The notes beneath the pieces were generated by a model. It did no database searches and was not told the origin of the DNA. It saw nothing but the letters and a program-made list of their open reading frames with translations. A stretch of DNA of 64,000 bases from Ilumatobacter sp963746265 (lineage in GTDB: Bacteria > Actinomycetota > Acidimicrobiia > Acidimicrobiales > Ilumatobacteraceae), in contig CAVVAM010000015.1 of the NCBI GenBank assembly GCA_963746265.1, positions 248,001 through 312,000 of the forward strand. The letters are read 5' to 3'. Shown one piece after another: positions 42,475 through 49,648 of this stretch; position 1 is the stretch's first letter; each line of letters starts with the position of its first letter. Position numbers and translations under genes: made by a program.

Positions 42475-43419
42475 TCACCACTTCTTCTCGTATCTGTTCC
42501 GCAGCCAGATGGCGACTGCGTTCATCAGCAGCACGGCGACCAGCAACACCAGTGACGCCGCCGCCGTCAACGAGCGGAAATCCTCGCCAGGCTGACGGGC
42601 GTAGGAGAAGATCGCCACCGGCAGCGCCGTGAACGGTCCCTGAAGCTGCTCCCACAGACTCTGGTCTCCGGTGCGCAACAGCCCGGTCGCGGCGCCCACC
42701 AGCAGCACCGGGGCGGCTTCGCCGGCGGCTCGTGCCAACGAGAGCACGGTGCCGGTGAGGATGCCCGGGGCCGCCGACGGCAGCACGTGACTGCGCACGG
42801 TCTCCCATTCGGTGGCACCGACGCCGAACGCCCCCTCGCGAATGCTGCGTGGCACCGCGCGGAGGGCCTCCGACGTGGTGATCACGACGATCGGGAGCAC
42901 GAGCGCCGAGATCGCCAGGCCACCTGCGAACACGTTGCGGCCGCCGTTCCAGCCGGACAGCACCTTGACGAAGATCGCGAGGCCGAGGAGCCCGTACACG
43001 ATCGATGGCACCCCGGCGAGGTTGCGGACGTTGACCCGTGTGATCCGGGCGAACCAGGACCCGCGGGCGTACTCCTCGAGGTAGACGGCGCAGGCGATGC
43101 CCAGCGGGAACGCCACGACGACCACGACCAGGCACAGGATCACGGTTCCGCGGATCGCCTGACCGATCCCCGCCTCGGCGGCGTTCTGCGAGTTCAGGTT
43201 CGTGGTCAGGAAATCGCCGGGACGGTCGGTCCAGACCGACCAGCTGCGGTTGAGCAGGTCGACGATCAAGGCCAGGAGCACCAGGAGCGACAGCGCCAAC
43301 ATGGCGATCAGCACGAACTCGACCAACTTGGCGCGGAGGTCGAGGCCCTGCTTGGTCAGCCCGGACGTGATGTTGCGAGCGGTCGACGCCCCGACATCGG
43401 CTGGTGTGGTGAGGCCCAT
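42475..43419 (-). CDS. pstA: Phosphate ABC transporter permease PstA
   Basis: A 314-aa permease with about six membrane helices. The binding-protein-dependent transport loop reads SEALRAVPRSIREGAFGVGATEWETV, where PstB docks. IVYGLLGLAIFVKVLSGWN and SLARAAGEAAPVLLVGAATG are PstA-like. The start shares one base with the pstC stop. Confidence 0.95.
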   Translation of the reverse strand: MGLTTPADVGASTARNITSGLTKQGLDLRAKLVEFVLIAMLALSLLVLLALIVDLLNRSWSVWTDRPGDFLTTNLNSQNAAEAGIGQAIRGTVILCLVVVVVAFPLGIACAVYLEEYARGSWFARITRVNVRNLAGVPSIVYGLLGLAIFVKVLSGWNGGRNVFAGGLAISALVLPIVVITTSEALRAVPRSIREGAFGVGATEWETVRSHVLPSAAPGILTGTVLSLARAAGEAAPVLLVGAATGLLRTGDQSLWEQLQGPFTALPVAIFSYARQPGEDFRSLTAAASLVLLVAVLLMNAVAIWLRNRYEKKW

Positions 43420-44372
43420 CAGTACACCTCCCGGACCTTGTTGACGAGCCAGTCGCTGAGCACGTTCAGCAGCAAGGTGAGGAAGAACAGCAGGAGGCCG
43501 ACGAAGTAGAGGCTCTGGAAGGCGAGGTTGTCGCCGGCGACCTGGTCGCTCCCGAACCCGAGGGCCGCCATCGCCGCAGTCATCGTCTGACCGGGTTCGA
43601 GCGGGGTCAGTCGGAACAGCCCGCCGCCGACCGCTCCGGCCGCGATGGCGACGACCATCGTCTCACCGATCGCTCGCGAGATGCCGAGGATCAACGCGGC
43701 GACGATGCCGGAGATCGCGGCCGGGAACACCACCCGGAACGTGGTCTGGAGCCGCTCGGCACCGAGGCCGTACGAGGCCTCGCGCAGCGACAGCGGCACG
43801 GCCCGCAAGGCATCCTCGGTCACCGACGCGATGATCGGAACCGTCAGGATGCCCACGCCGATGCCTGCTGCGGCGAGGGTGAACGCCTTGTTCGCACCGC
43901 TGAACAACCGCACCACGATCTCGGGGTTGATGAAGGCGATGGCGAAGTAGCCGAGCACGACGCTCGGGATGCCGGCCAGGACCTCGATCGCGGGCTTGAC
44001 CACTTTTCGAACCCGCGGACGCGCGTACTCGGCGAGATAGATCGCGGCGCCGAGCCCGAGCGGTACCGCTACCAGCATGGCGATGCCGGTGACGATCAGC
44101 GTGCCGACCACCAGGGTGCCGATGTCATAGAGACCGCGACGCGGGAACCAGCCGATCTCCGTCAATGCTCCGAGGCCCTGGTCGGATCGGGCGAGCTGGC
44201 GGATGAACTCCTCGGCGTCGTAGACCAGAGTGATGATGATCAGCACCGTCACGAGCAGCGTCGTGAACGCGCTGGTCCGGAAGAACCATCTCGCCGCGAG
44301 ATCACGGCGACGCCGGGCAGGGCTCGTCGTCAGATCGATGGTGTTGTCGGAGCGTAGGACGGTTGCCGTCAT
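43419..44372 (-). CDS. pstC: Phosphate ABC transporter permease PstC
   Basis: A 317-aa permease with six helices. The coupling loop is TEDALRAVPLSLREASYGLG, and VLAGIPSVVLGYFAIAFI and GISRAIGETMVVAIAAGA are characteristic of PstC. It forms the phosphate channel with PstA. It follows pstS after 28 nt. Confidence 0.95.
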   Translation of the reverse strand: MTATVLRSDNTIDLTTSPARRRRDLAARWFFRTSAFTTLLVTVLIIITLVYDAEEFIRQLARSDQGLGALTEIGWFPRRGLYDIGTLVVGTLIVTGIAMLVAVPLGLGAAIYLAEYARPRVRKVVKPAIEVLAGIPSVVLGYFAIAFINPEIVVRLFSGANKAFTLAAAGIGVGILTVPIIASVTEDALRAVPLSLREASYGLGAERLQTTFRVVFPAAISGIVAALILGISRAIGETMVVAIAAGAVGGGLFRLTPLEPGQTMTAAMAALGFGSDQVAGDNLAFQSLYFVGLLLFFLTLLLNVLSDWLVNKVREVY

Positions 44373-44400
44373 CGAGGGACTCGTTCCGTTTGGGGGGAGG

Positions 44401-45510
44401 TCAGCTCTGGCGGGTACCGGTCTCGCGATTGTCCCACACGCTCTGGGTCTCGGCGATTCCCTCGGCGCTCAACGGCACGTAGGGGACCTGGCCCTCGCCC
44501 GTGCCGACGAGGGTCGTGATGCCCTCGTTCACGTAGTAGTCGACGAACGGCTCCAGGGCAGGGTTCTCCGCGAGCTTCGTCGTGTTGACGTAGATGTACA
44601 GGTTGCGGGCGATCGGGAACTCGTTGCTAGCGATCGACTCCGGTGTCGGCTCGACGCAGCCGCCGCCGCCGTCGATGTGGATCGGCTTGACTGCGTCGAG
44701 GTTCTCCTCGACGAACGCGAAGCCCACCCAGCCCAGCGACGTCACGTTGGAGGCGATGCCCTCGATGATGACGTTGTCGTTCGGGCTGGCGGTGTAGTCG
44801 GGACGCACGTTGGCGCCGTCGACGCCGAGCTCGTCTCCGACCGACGCGATCACGATCTCGACGAAGCTGTCGAACGTACCCGACTCCTCACCCGGGGCGG
44901 TGACGGTCAGGTCCGCGTCGGGATACGGCGTGTTGACGACGCCCAGGTCGGTCACCGTTGCAGCGATCTCATCTGCCGCAGCCGTCGCGTCCGCCCAATT
45001 GTCGATGCCGATCGCATCCGGGCCGAGCAGTGCGTAGAGGTCGACGAACGAGAGGCATTCGATCGCATCGTTCTCGACCGAGGTGATCACGGACAGACCG
45101 TCGACCGCCACGATGAGCTCGATGAACTCGATCCCGTTCGCCGCACAGTTGTCGACCTCTTCGGCCTTGATCGCGCGAGAGGCGTCGGAGATGTCGGTCT
45201 CGCCGTTGCAGAACTTGGCGAAGCCGTCGCCGGTGCCCGGTCCCTCGACGGTCACCGCAACACTCGGAGCCAGGTCGGCGAACGCGTTGCCGACGGCGAT
45301 CGAGATGGGCTCCACCGTGGAGGAGCCCGACACGAAGATGCTGCCGGACAGATCCGCCAGGTCACCCGCAGGCGCGGCCTCTTCGGTCATCTCCTCGGTG
45401 GCTTCGGCGGTCGACTCCGCTCCGGAATCGTCGTCGTCGCCACCGCAGGCAGCGAGGACGAGGGATGCCGCCATCGCGCCGGCGATCACGCGCTTCGAAG
45501 GAAACTCCAC
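44401..45510 (-). CDS. pstS: Phosphate-binding lipoprotein PstS
   Basis: A 369-aa lipoprotein. The signal ends LVLAACGGDDDD, with an acidic Ala/Glu/Thr linker, then the binding fold with the phosphate-contact motif FVSGSSTVEPIS, DISDASRAI, and the loop APGEESGTFDSF. GTG 45510 is preceded by GGAG at 7 nt spacing; a longer reading lacks a signal peptide. It is the first gene of the seven-gene Pst unit and is preceded by tandem GTTCA-type repeats. Confidence 0.95.
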   Translation of the reverse strand: MEFPSKRVIAGAMAASLVLAACGGDDDDSGAESTAEATEEMTEEAAPAGDLADLSGSIFVSGSSTVEPISIAVGNAFADLAPSVAVTVEGPGTGDGFAKFCNGETDISDASRAIKAEEVDNCAANGIEFIELIVAVDGLSVITSVENDAIECLSFVDLYALLGPDAIGIDNWADATAAADEIAATVTDLGVVNTPYPDADLTVTAPGEESGTFDSFVEIVIASVGDELGVDGANVRPDYTASPNDNVIIEGIASNVTSLGWVGFAFVEENLDAVKPIHIDGGGGCVEPTPESIASNEFPIARNLYIYVNTTKLAENPALEPFVDYYVNEGITTLVGTGEGQVPYVPLSAEGIAETQSVWDNRETGTRQS

Positions 45511-45582
45511 GTTGGCACTCCAATCGGGACGTTCACGAGTGCGAGGTCTCCTGACATCGCAGCGCACACGCTACGACAGCAA

Positions 45583-45674
45583 GGTGAACGGCCGCCGGCC
45601 CCCTGGGTGAACGGTGTCTGAACAAACCTCGCCGACCGGACCCCGCCGACCGGGCCGTGTTCAGGTGATGTTCA
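45583..45674 (-). promoter_or_regulatory. Putative PHO boxes upstream of pstS
   Basis: GGTGAAC/TCTGAAC heptamers (GTTCACC and GTTCAGA on the minus strand) start at 45606 and 45617, exactly 11 nt apart, and another GGTGAAC starts at 45583. In the opposite orientation GTTCA starts at 45659 and again at 45670, also 11 nt apart. Actinobacterial PhoP and RegX3 recognise 11-nt-phased GTTCACC-type repeats, so this is the expected control region of the Pst operon. The 233-nt gap to ppk holds nothing else I recognise. Confidence 0.7.
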
Positions 45675-45743
45675 CGTCGTCAGCCGTCGGTGTTCGACGT
45701 TCGCAGCGGAGTTCGGGATCAGGTGAACATCCGGTTGCAGCGG

Positions 45744-47840
45744 TCAGCGGCGGCTCTGGTGCTGACGCTCGACGGCCCAGCGGTACATGCGCTCTTGCGC
45801 ATCGGGCTCGTACACATCGAGCGGCCCACACCGATGCCACGTGTCGTCGGGCTGCAGCTCCCAGCGCACGATGTCGTCGGCCAGGTCGAACTCGAGGACC
45901 TGGTCGAGCCACTCGCGGTGTTTCGGATGATCGATCGGCACGAGGACCTCGACACGACGATCGAGGTTGCGGGGCATGAGGTCGGCCGACCCGATCAGGT
46001 AGATCGGCTCGTCGTCGTCGCCGCCGTGTCCGAACCGGTAGATCCGGCTGTGCTCCAGGTAGCGGCCGAGGATGCTCCGGATCCGGATGTTCTCGGACAG
46101 TCCGGGGACGCCGGCACGCATCGTGCAGATCCCCCGTACGACGCCGTCGATCCGCACGCCGGCGTCGCTCGCTGCGTACAGCGCATCGACGATCGCGACG
46201 TCGGCGATCGAGTTGCACTTGAGTGTGATGTGCCCCTCGATCCCGAACGTCGCCTCGTGTTCGATCAACGCGATCAGCTGCCGTTTGAGGTCTCGCGGGG
46301 CGACGAGCAGCGTCCGGTAGTGCTCGCTGCGGCTGTAGCCGGTGAGATGGTTGAACAACTGCGTGGCATCGGCGCCGATCTCGTTGTCACAAGTGAGGAA
46401 GCCGAGATCTTCGTAGAGGCGCGCGGTCTTCGAGTTGTAGTTGCCGGTTCCGATGTGGCAGTAGCGCCGGAGCTGGTCACCGTCGTCGCGCACGACCAGG
46501 ATCACCTTCGAGTGCGTCTTGAGCCCGACCATGCCGTAGACCACGTGCACGCCGGCACGCTCGAGGTGCTTGGCCCACTGGACGTTGTTGGCCTCGTCGA
46601 AGCGCGCTTTGAGCTCGACCAGCACCGCGACCTGCTTGCCGCGCTCGGCGGCGCTGATCAGGCTCTGGATGACCGGGCTGTCGCCGCCGGCGCGGTACAG
46701 CGTCATCTTGATCGACTGCACCCGCGGGTCCGCGGCCGCCTGCTCGAGGAACACCTCCACGCTGCTGGCGAAGCTCTCGTACGGGTGGTGCATCAGTACC
46801 GCCCGGTCCCGCATGACCGAGAAGATCGGGCGGTCGGTCCCCTCCGCCAGGAAGAGGCGGCCCGGCGTGACGGGGGGCCACGCCCGATCCTTCAGTTCGG
46901 GCCGGTCGATCCCGTGGAGTTGCCACAGACAACTCAGGTCGAGCATCGCCCGGTGACGCGACACGTTGCGCGGATCGAGTTCGAGCTCCCGAATCAGGAG
47001 TTCGAGCAGCTCATCGCCGATCTTCTCGTCGACCTCGAGCCGGATCGCCTTGTTGAAGCGCCGCTTGCGCAGCTCGAGCTCGACGGCTTCGAGCAGGTCG
47101 TCGGCCTCGCCCTCCTCGAGGGTGAGGTCGGCGTTGCGGGTGACCCGGAACGCCGCCCACTCCTCGACCACCATGCCCGTGAACAGCGTGTGGAGGTGGG
47201 CTCCGATGACCTCCTCGGCGGGGACGAAGCGTCCGTCGCCGAGCGGAATCAGCCGGGGGAACACGTCGGGCACCTTCAGCCGCACGAAGCGACGCTCTGC
47301 GGTGACGGGGTCGGCGACGTGGGCGGCGAGGCTGAGCGCGAGGTTCGAGATGTACGGGAACGGATGCCCGGGATCGACGGCGAGTGGCGTCAGCACCGGG
47401 AAGATCCGCTCTTCGTAGAACTGGCGCATCGCCTTGCGGTCGTCGTCGCCGAGCCGATCCCACGACACGATCTCGATCCCCTCGGCGGCCAGCGCCGGAA
47501 CCAACTCGTCGAGGAAGATGTCTTCTTGCCGTTCCAGCAACGGCGCCACCTTCGACGTGACCTCGACGAGTGTCTCGAGGGGGGTGCGACCGTCCCACGT
47601 TCGATCGTCGAGACCGGCTGCCACCTGATCGTGGAGCGCTGCGACACGAACCTGGAAGAACTCGTCGAGGTTGGTCGACACGATCGCGCAGAACTTCGCC
47701 CGCTCGATCAAGGCGATGCCCGGTTCCGCGGCCAGTTGCAGCACCCGGCCGTTGAAGTCGAGCCAGCTCAGCTCGCGGTTGAGGACACGATGCATCGGCG
47801 CGGGCAACTCGTCGGCCGAGATCGAGGCGACGTCGGTCAT
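45744..47840 (-). CDS. ppk: Polyphosphate kinase 1
   Basis: A 698-aa PPK1, which makes polyphosphate from ATP. N-terminal LNRELSWLDFNGRVLQLA, the head domain, and two catalytic PLD-like domains are complete. The autophosphorylated His is in MVGLKTHSKVILVVR, the nearby HIGTGNYNSKTARLYEDLG contains metal-site residues, and GSADLMPRNLDRRVEVLVPI the second His region. ATG 47840 gives the family length. It sits just upstream of pstS, so phosphate uptake and storage are physically linked. A small gene precedes it by 13 nt. Confidence 0.97.
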   Translation of the reverse strand: MTDVASISADELPAPMHRVLNRELSWLDFNGRVLQLAAEPGIALIERAKFCAIVSTNLDEFFQVRVAALHDQVAAGLDDRTWDGRTPLETLVEVTSKVAPLLERQEDIFLDELVPALAAEGIEIVSWDRLGDDDRKAMRQFYEERIFPVLTPLAVDPGHPFPYISNLALSLAAHVADPVTAERRFVRLKVPDVFPRLIPLGDGRFVPAEEVIGAHLHTLFTGMVVEEWAAFRVTRNADLTLEEGEADDLLEAVELELRKRRFNKAIRLEVDEKIGDELLELLIRELELDPRNVSRHRAMLDLSCLWQLHGIDRPELKDRAWPPVTPGRLFLAEGTDRPIFSVMRDRAVLMHHPYESFASSVEVFLEQAAADPRVQSIKMTLYRAGGDSPVIQSLISAAERGKQVAVLVELKARFDEANNVQWAKHLERAGVHVVYGMVGLKTHSKVILVVRDDGDQLRRYCHIGTGNYNSKTARLYEDLGFLTCDNEIGADATQLFNHLTGYSRSEHYRTLLVAPRDLKRQLIALIEHEATFGIEGHITLKCNSIADVAIVDALYAASDAGVRIDGVVRGICTMRAGVPGLSENIRIRSILGRYLEHSRIYRFGHGGDDDEPIYLIGSADLMPRNLDRRVEVLVPIDHPKHREWLDQVLEFDLADDIVRWELQPDDTWHRCGPLDVYEPDAQERMYRWAVERQHQSRR

Positions 47841-47853
47841 CGGCGCGTCCAGA

Positions 47854-48123
47854 TCACGCCTCGACGTCTTCGGGGAGTCCGAGCTCCCACTCGAGCGAGA
47901 TGAGCTCGCGTTCCGCATCGCGGTTGATCCGCTCCTTGTTGCGCCGGAACTGCGGATCGTCGCGCGGCAGCAGCACGAGCCGGGCGAGCGCCCGCGCCCG
48001 GAATTCGTCGAGGACCTGGCGCTCACCCCAGTCGCCGTAGACCTCCCAGTGGGGGGAGACCGGACCGAGGTAGGCAATGCGGGCGTGCGCTCGCGGTGCG
48101 GCTTCTTCGACGACGTCGGACAT
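47854..48123 (-). CDS. Hypothetical protein co-transcribed with ppk
   Basis: An 89-aa soluble protein rich in Arg and Glu (QVLDEFRARALARLVLLPRD, then RRNKERINRDAERELISLEW). No family is recognised. ATG 48123 is chosen because TAGACT lies 7 nt upstream; the 35-residue longer reading crosses that promoter. It ends 13 nt before ppk, so it is the first gene of a two-gene unit, and a role tied to polyphosphate synthesis is a reasonable guess only. Confidence 0.7.
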   Translation of the reverse strand: MSDVVEEAAPRAHARIAYLGPVSPHWEVYGDWGERQVLDEFRARALARLVLLPRDDPQFRRNKERINRDAERELISLEWELGLPEDVEA

Positions 48124-48130
48124 CTCCGGG

Positions 48131-48136
48131 AGTCTA
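48131..48136 (-). promoter_or_regulatory. -10 element of the hypothetical-ppk unit
   Basis: TAGACT on the minus strand, 7 nt before ATG 48123. A CGGGAG segment in between could also act as a weak Shine-Dalgarno if the start were slightly longer. Confidence 0.45.
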
Positions 48137-48294
48137 CCGCGCCCGGTCGACGACGGAACAGTGTCGAACGGCGCTGCGCCGCGGGTTGGCGCTCGACGGT
48201 GGCGCCCCTCCCGGAGGTCGATCGACATCGGGATCAGATCATGACGAAACCATGACCACGATCCCGTCGGGGCTCGGAGATGATGGACAAATCA

Positions 48295-48312
48295 TTACAG
48301 TTCCGTTACAGT
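48295..48312. promoter_or_regulatory. 11-nt-phased direct repeat, PHO-box-like
   Basis: TTACAGT-TCCG-TTACAGT: two perfect heptamers starting 11 nt apart (ACTGTAA-CGGA-ACTGTAA on the minus strand). The 7+4 architecture matches a PHO box and the minus-strand sequence recalls the CTGTCAT type, unlike the GTTCA type near pstS. It lies 172 nt upstream of the ppk unit and 131 nt upstream of whiB, so either could be controlled. The remaining 48124-48443 gap shows only these elements and the whiB ribosome site. Confidence 0.5.
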
Positions 48313-48443
48313 GACGCGTCAAGCGGGAACCAAAGCAGTCGACGGAACGTCAAGAATGGTAATCCACACGACGATCGGCGCCGAAACACGGTCGGGGCAA
48401 CCCGCACGGCGGGCCATCGTCACACCCCCCAGGAGGCAAGCAG

Positions 48444-48719
48444 ATGAACACGAGCCCACTCCCCGATCCGGACTCGGCGACCGCATGGATGGCTGATGGC
48501 TCCTGTCGGATGTACCCGCCCGCGACGTTCTTCCCGAGCGATGGCGTCGGCGTGGACAAGGCGCGCAAGATCTGCGCCGGTTGTCCCGTCATCGACACGT
48601 GCCTGGAACATGCGCTCGAACACCGCATCGAACACGGGGTCTGGGGAGGATGCAGCGAGCGCGAGCGCCGGCGCATCCTGAAACGCCGGCGCCTCGCCGC
48701 CGAGGCCCACAGCAACTGA
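48444..48719 (+). CDS. WhiB-family iron-sulfur transcription factor
   Basis: A 91-aa Wbl protein. Four cysteines (Cys21, Cys44, Cys47, Cys53) in the C-x22-C-x2-C-x5-C pattern bind a [4Fe-4S] cluster; GVWGG (about 66-70) and a basic tail (SERERRRILKRRR) contact sigma factor and DNA. A strong AGGAGG stands 8 nt before ATG 48444. The subclass is not clear. It is divergent from the ppk unit. Confidence 0.93.
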   Translation: MNTSPLPDPDSATAWMADGSCRMYPPATFFPSDGVGVDKARKICAGCPVIDTCLEHALEHRIEHGVWGGCSERERRRILKRRRLAAEAHSN

Positions 48720-48735
48720 CACCGGCTCGTCCGCC

Positions 48736-48771
48736 GATGCCGAAGGGCCGGGCGGCCGTGTGCGGCATCGC
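48736..48771 (+). terminator. Hairpin after whiB
   Basis: CGATGCCG (48736-48743) pairs with CGGCATCG (48764-48771), with an inner GGCC/GGCC stem. No T-run follows, so termination is only a possibility. Confidence 0.3.
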
Positions 48772-48835
48772 ATGGGAGCGGGCATGGCAGCGGACCGGAG
48801 CCACCGAAGCGAACCGGGGCACCGGGCCCGGACGC

Positions 48836-48869
48836 GCAAAACGGCCGAACGCACGCGGCGCTCGGCCGT
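48836..48869 (-). terminator. Rho-independent terminator of tatA
   Basis: ACGGCCGA (48841-48848) pairs with TCGGCCGT (48862-48869), and on the minus strand the stem runs into TTTT (48838-48841). It lies 33 nt after the tatA stop. Confidence 0.65.
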
Positions 48870-48901
48870 CGTGAGGGGTCACCTCGGGTGACCCGGCGCG
48901 A

Positions 48902-49084
48902 TCAGTTCTGGCTGTCGGTCGTGCGATTGTCGGTGGCGGTGTTGTCTTCGAGTCCTTCGGACAGGCCGTCCTTGAACTCCTTCTGCGCCTTGCCGAGGTT
49001 CTTCGCGAGCTTCGGAAGCTGCGACCCGCCGAAGACGAGCAGCACGATGACGAGAACGATGATCCATTCGGAACCACTTGGCAT
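48902..49084 (-). CDS. tatA: Sec-independent (Tat) translocase subunit TatA/E
   Basis: A 60-aa TatA. The membrane helix IIVLVIVLLVFGGSQLPKLA with the FGxxxLP hinge is followed by an amphipathic helix (KNLGKAQKEFKDGL) and a polar tail. TatA oligomers form the pore for folded proteins. tatB/tatC are not in the window. TAGGCT 6 nt before ATG 49084 predicts a leaderless mRNA. It stands between two whiB genes. Confidence 0.95.
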   Translation of the reverse strand: MPSGSEWIIVLVIVLLVFGGSQLPKLAKNLGKAQKEFKDGLSEGLEDNTATDNRTTDSQN

Positions 49085-49090
49085 GAGTGC

Positions 49091-49096
49091 AGCCTA
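49091..49096 (-). promoter_or_regulatory. -10 element of tatA
   Basis: TAGGCT on the minus strand ends 6 nt before ATG 49084, inside the 16-nt gap to the upstream whiB stop. Confidence 0.5.
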
Positions 49097-49100
49097 ACCG

Positions 49101-49415
49101 TCAGGCGCCGATGATGCTGCGCGCCGCCTGTGCCCGCTGGCGCCGGATACGGCGGCGCTCGCGCTCGGACAGGCCACCCCAGATACCGAACTTCTCACCG
49201 TTCTGGAGTGCGAACTCCAGACACTGACCTCGGACCACGCAGCCCCGGCAGACTTCTTTGGCCTCGCGGGTCGATGCGCCCCGTTCGGGGAAGAACAGGT
49301 CGGGGTCGACTCCCAGACAGTTGGCATCATCCTGCCAGTTGTCGTCGAGCTCGCGTGGATGCAGCACCTCGTCGGGAATCGCCCCGGGCGTCGTGCTGTT
49401 GGTCGTGTTGGTCAT
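49101..49415 (-). CDS. WhiB-family protein, WhiB2/WhmD-like
   Basis: A 104-aa Wbl protein with Cys33, Cys56, Cys59 and Cys65, GIWGG at 77-81, and a basic end. The segment DPDLFFPERGASTREAKEVC is close to that of WhiB2/WhmD, the regulator of septation in mycobacteria and sporulation in Streptomyces. The N-terminal 25 residues are a Thr/Asn-rich leader. ATG 49415 is preceded by a G-run (AGGGGGG) about 10 nt upstream. The 49416-49648 gap upstream is AT-rich around 49505-49545 and likely holds the promoter; I cannot fix its elements. Confidence 0.92.
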   Translation of the reverse strand: MTNTTNSTTPGAIPDEVLHPRELDDNWQDDANCLGVDPDLFFPERGASTREAKEVCRGCVVRGQCLEFALQNGEKFGIWGGLSERERRRIRRQRAQAARSIIGA

Positions 49416-49648
49416 GGTGTTGGGACCCCCCTGCCATGGTGCCCGCGGGCTCGTGAGTGACGAACGAGTTCGGTCGGCCACTGCGATCGAACGCAGCGGT
49501 GTAGTTACAATCATGTGATTCTCGCATACCATACCGCCTCTTGGCAAGGGTGCATTTCGCGACCGGCTGACCAGGGGCGTCGCGTGCTTGACGGAACCTT
49601 GAGATTCGCCAGCCGGGGATGCCACGCAGCGTGCGCAGATGCGCGCGG

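Noticed and set aside
45690..47903. 737-codon plus-strand open frame opposite ppk
   Set aside because: No recognisable domain; it mirrors the codon phase of ppk, whose catalytic motifs are all present on the minus strand.
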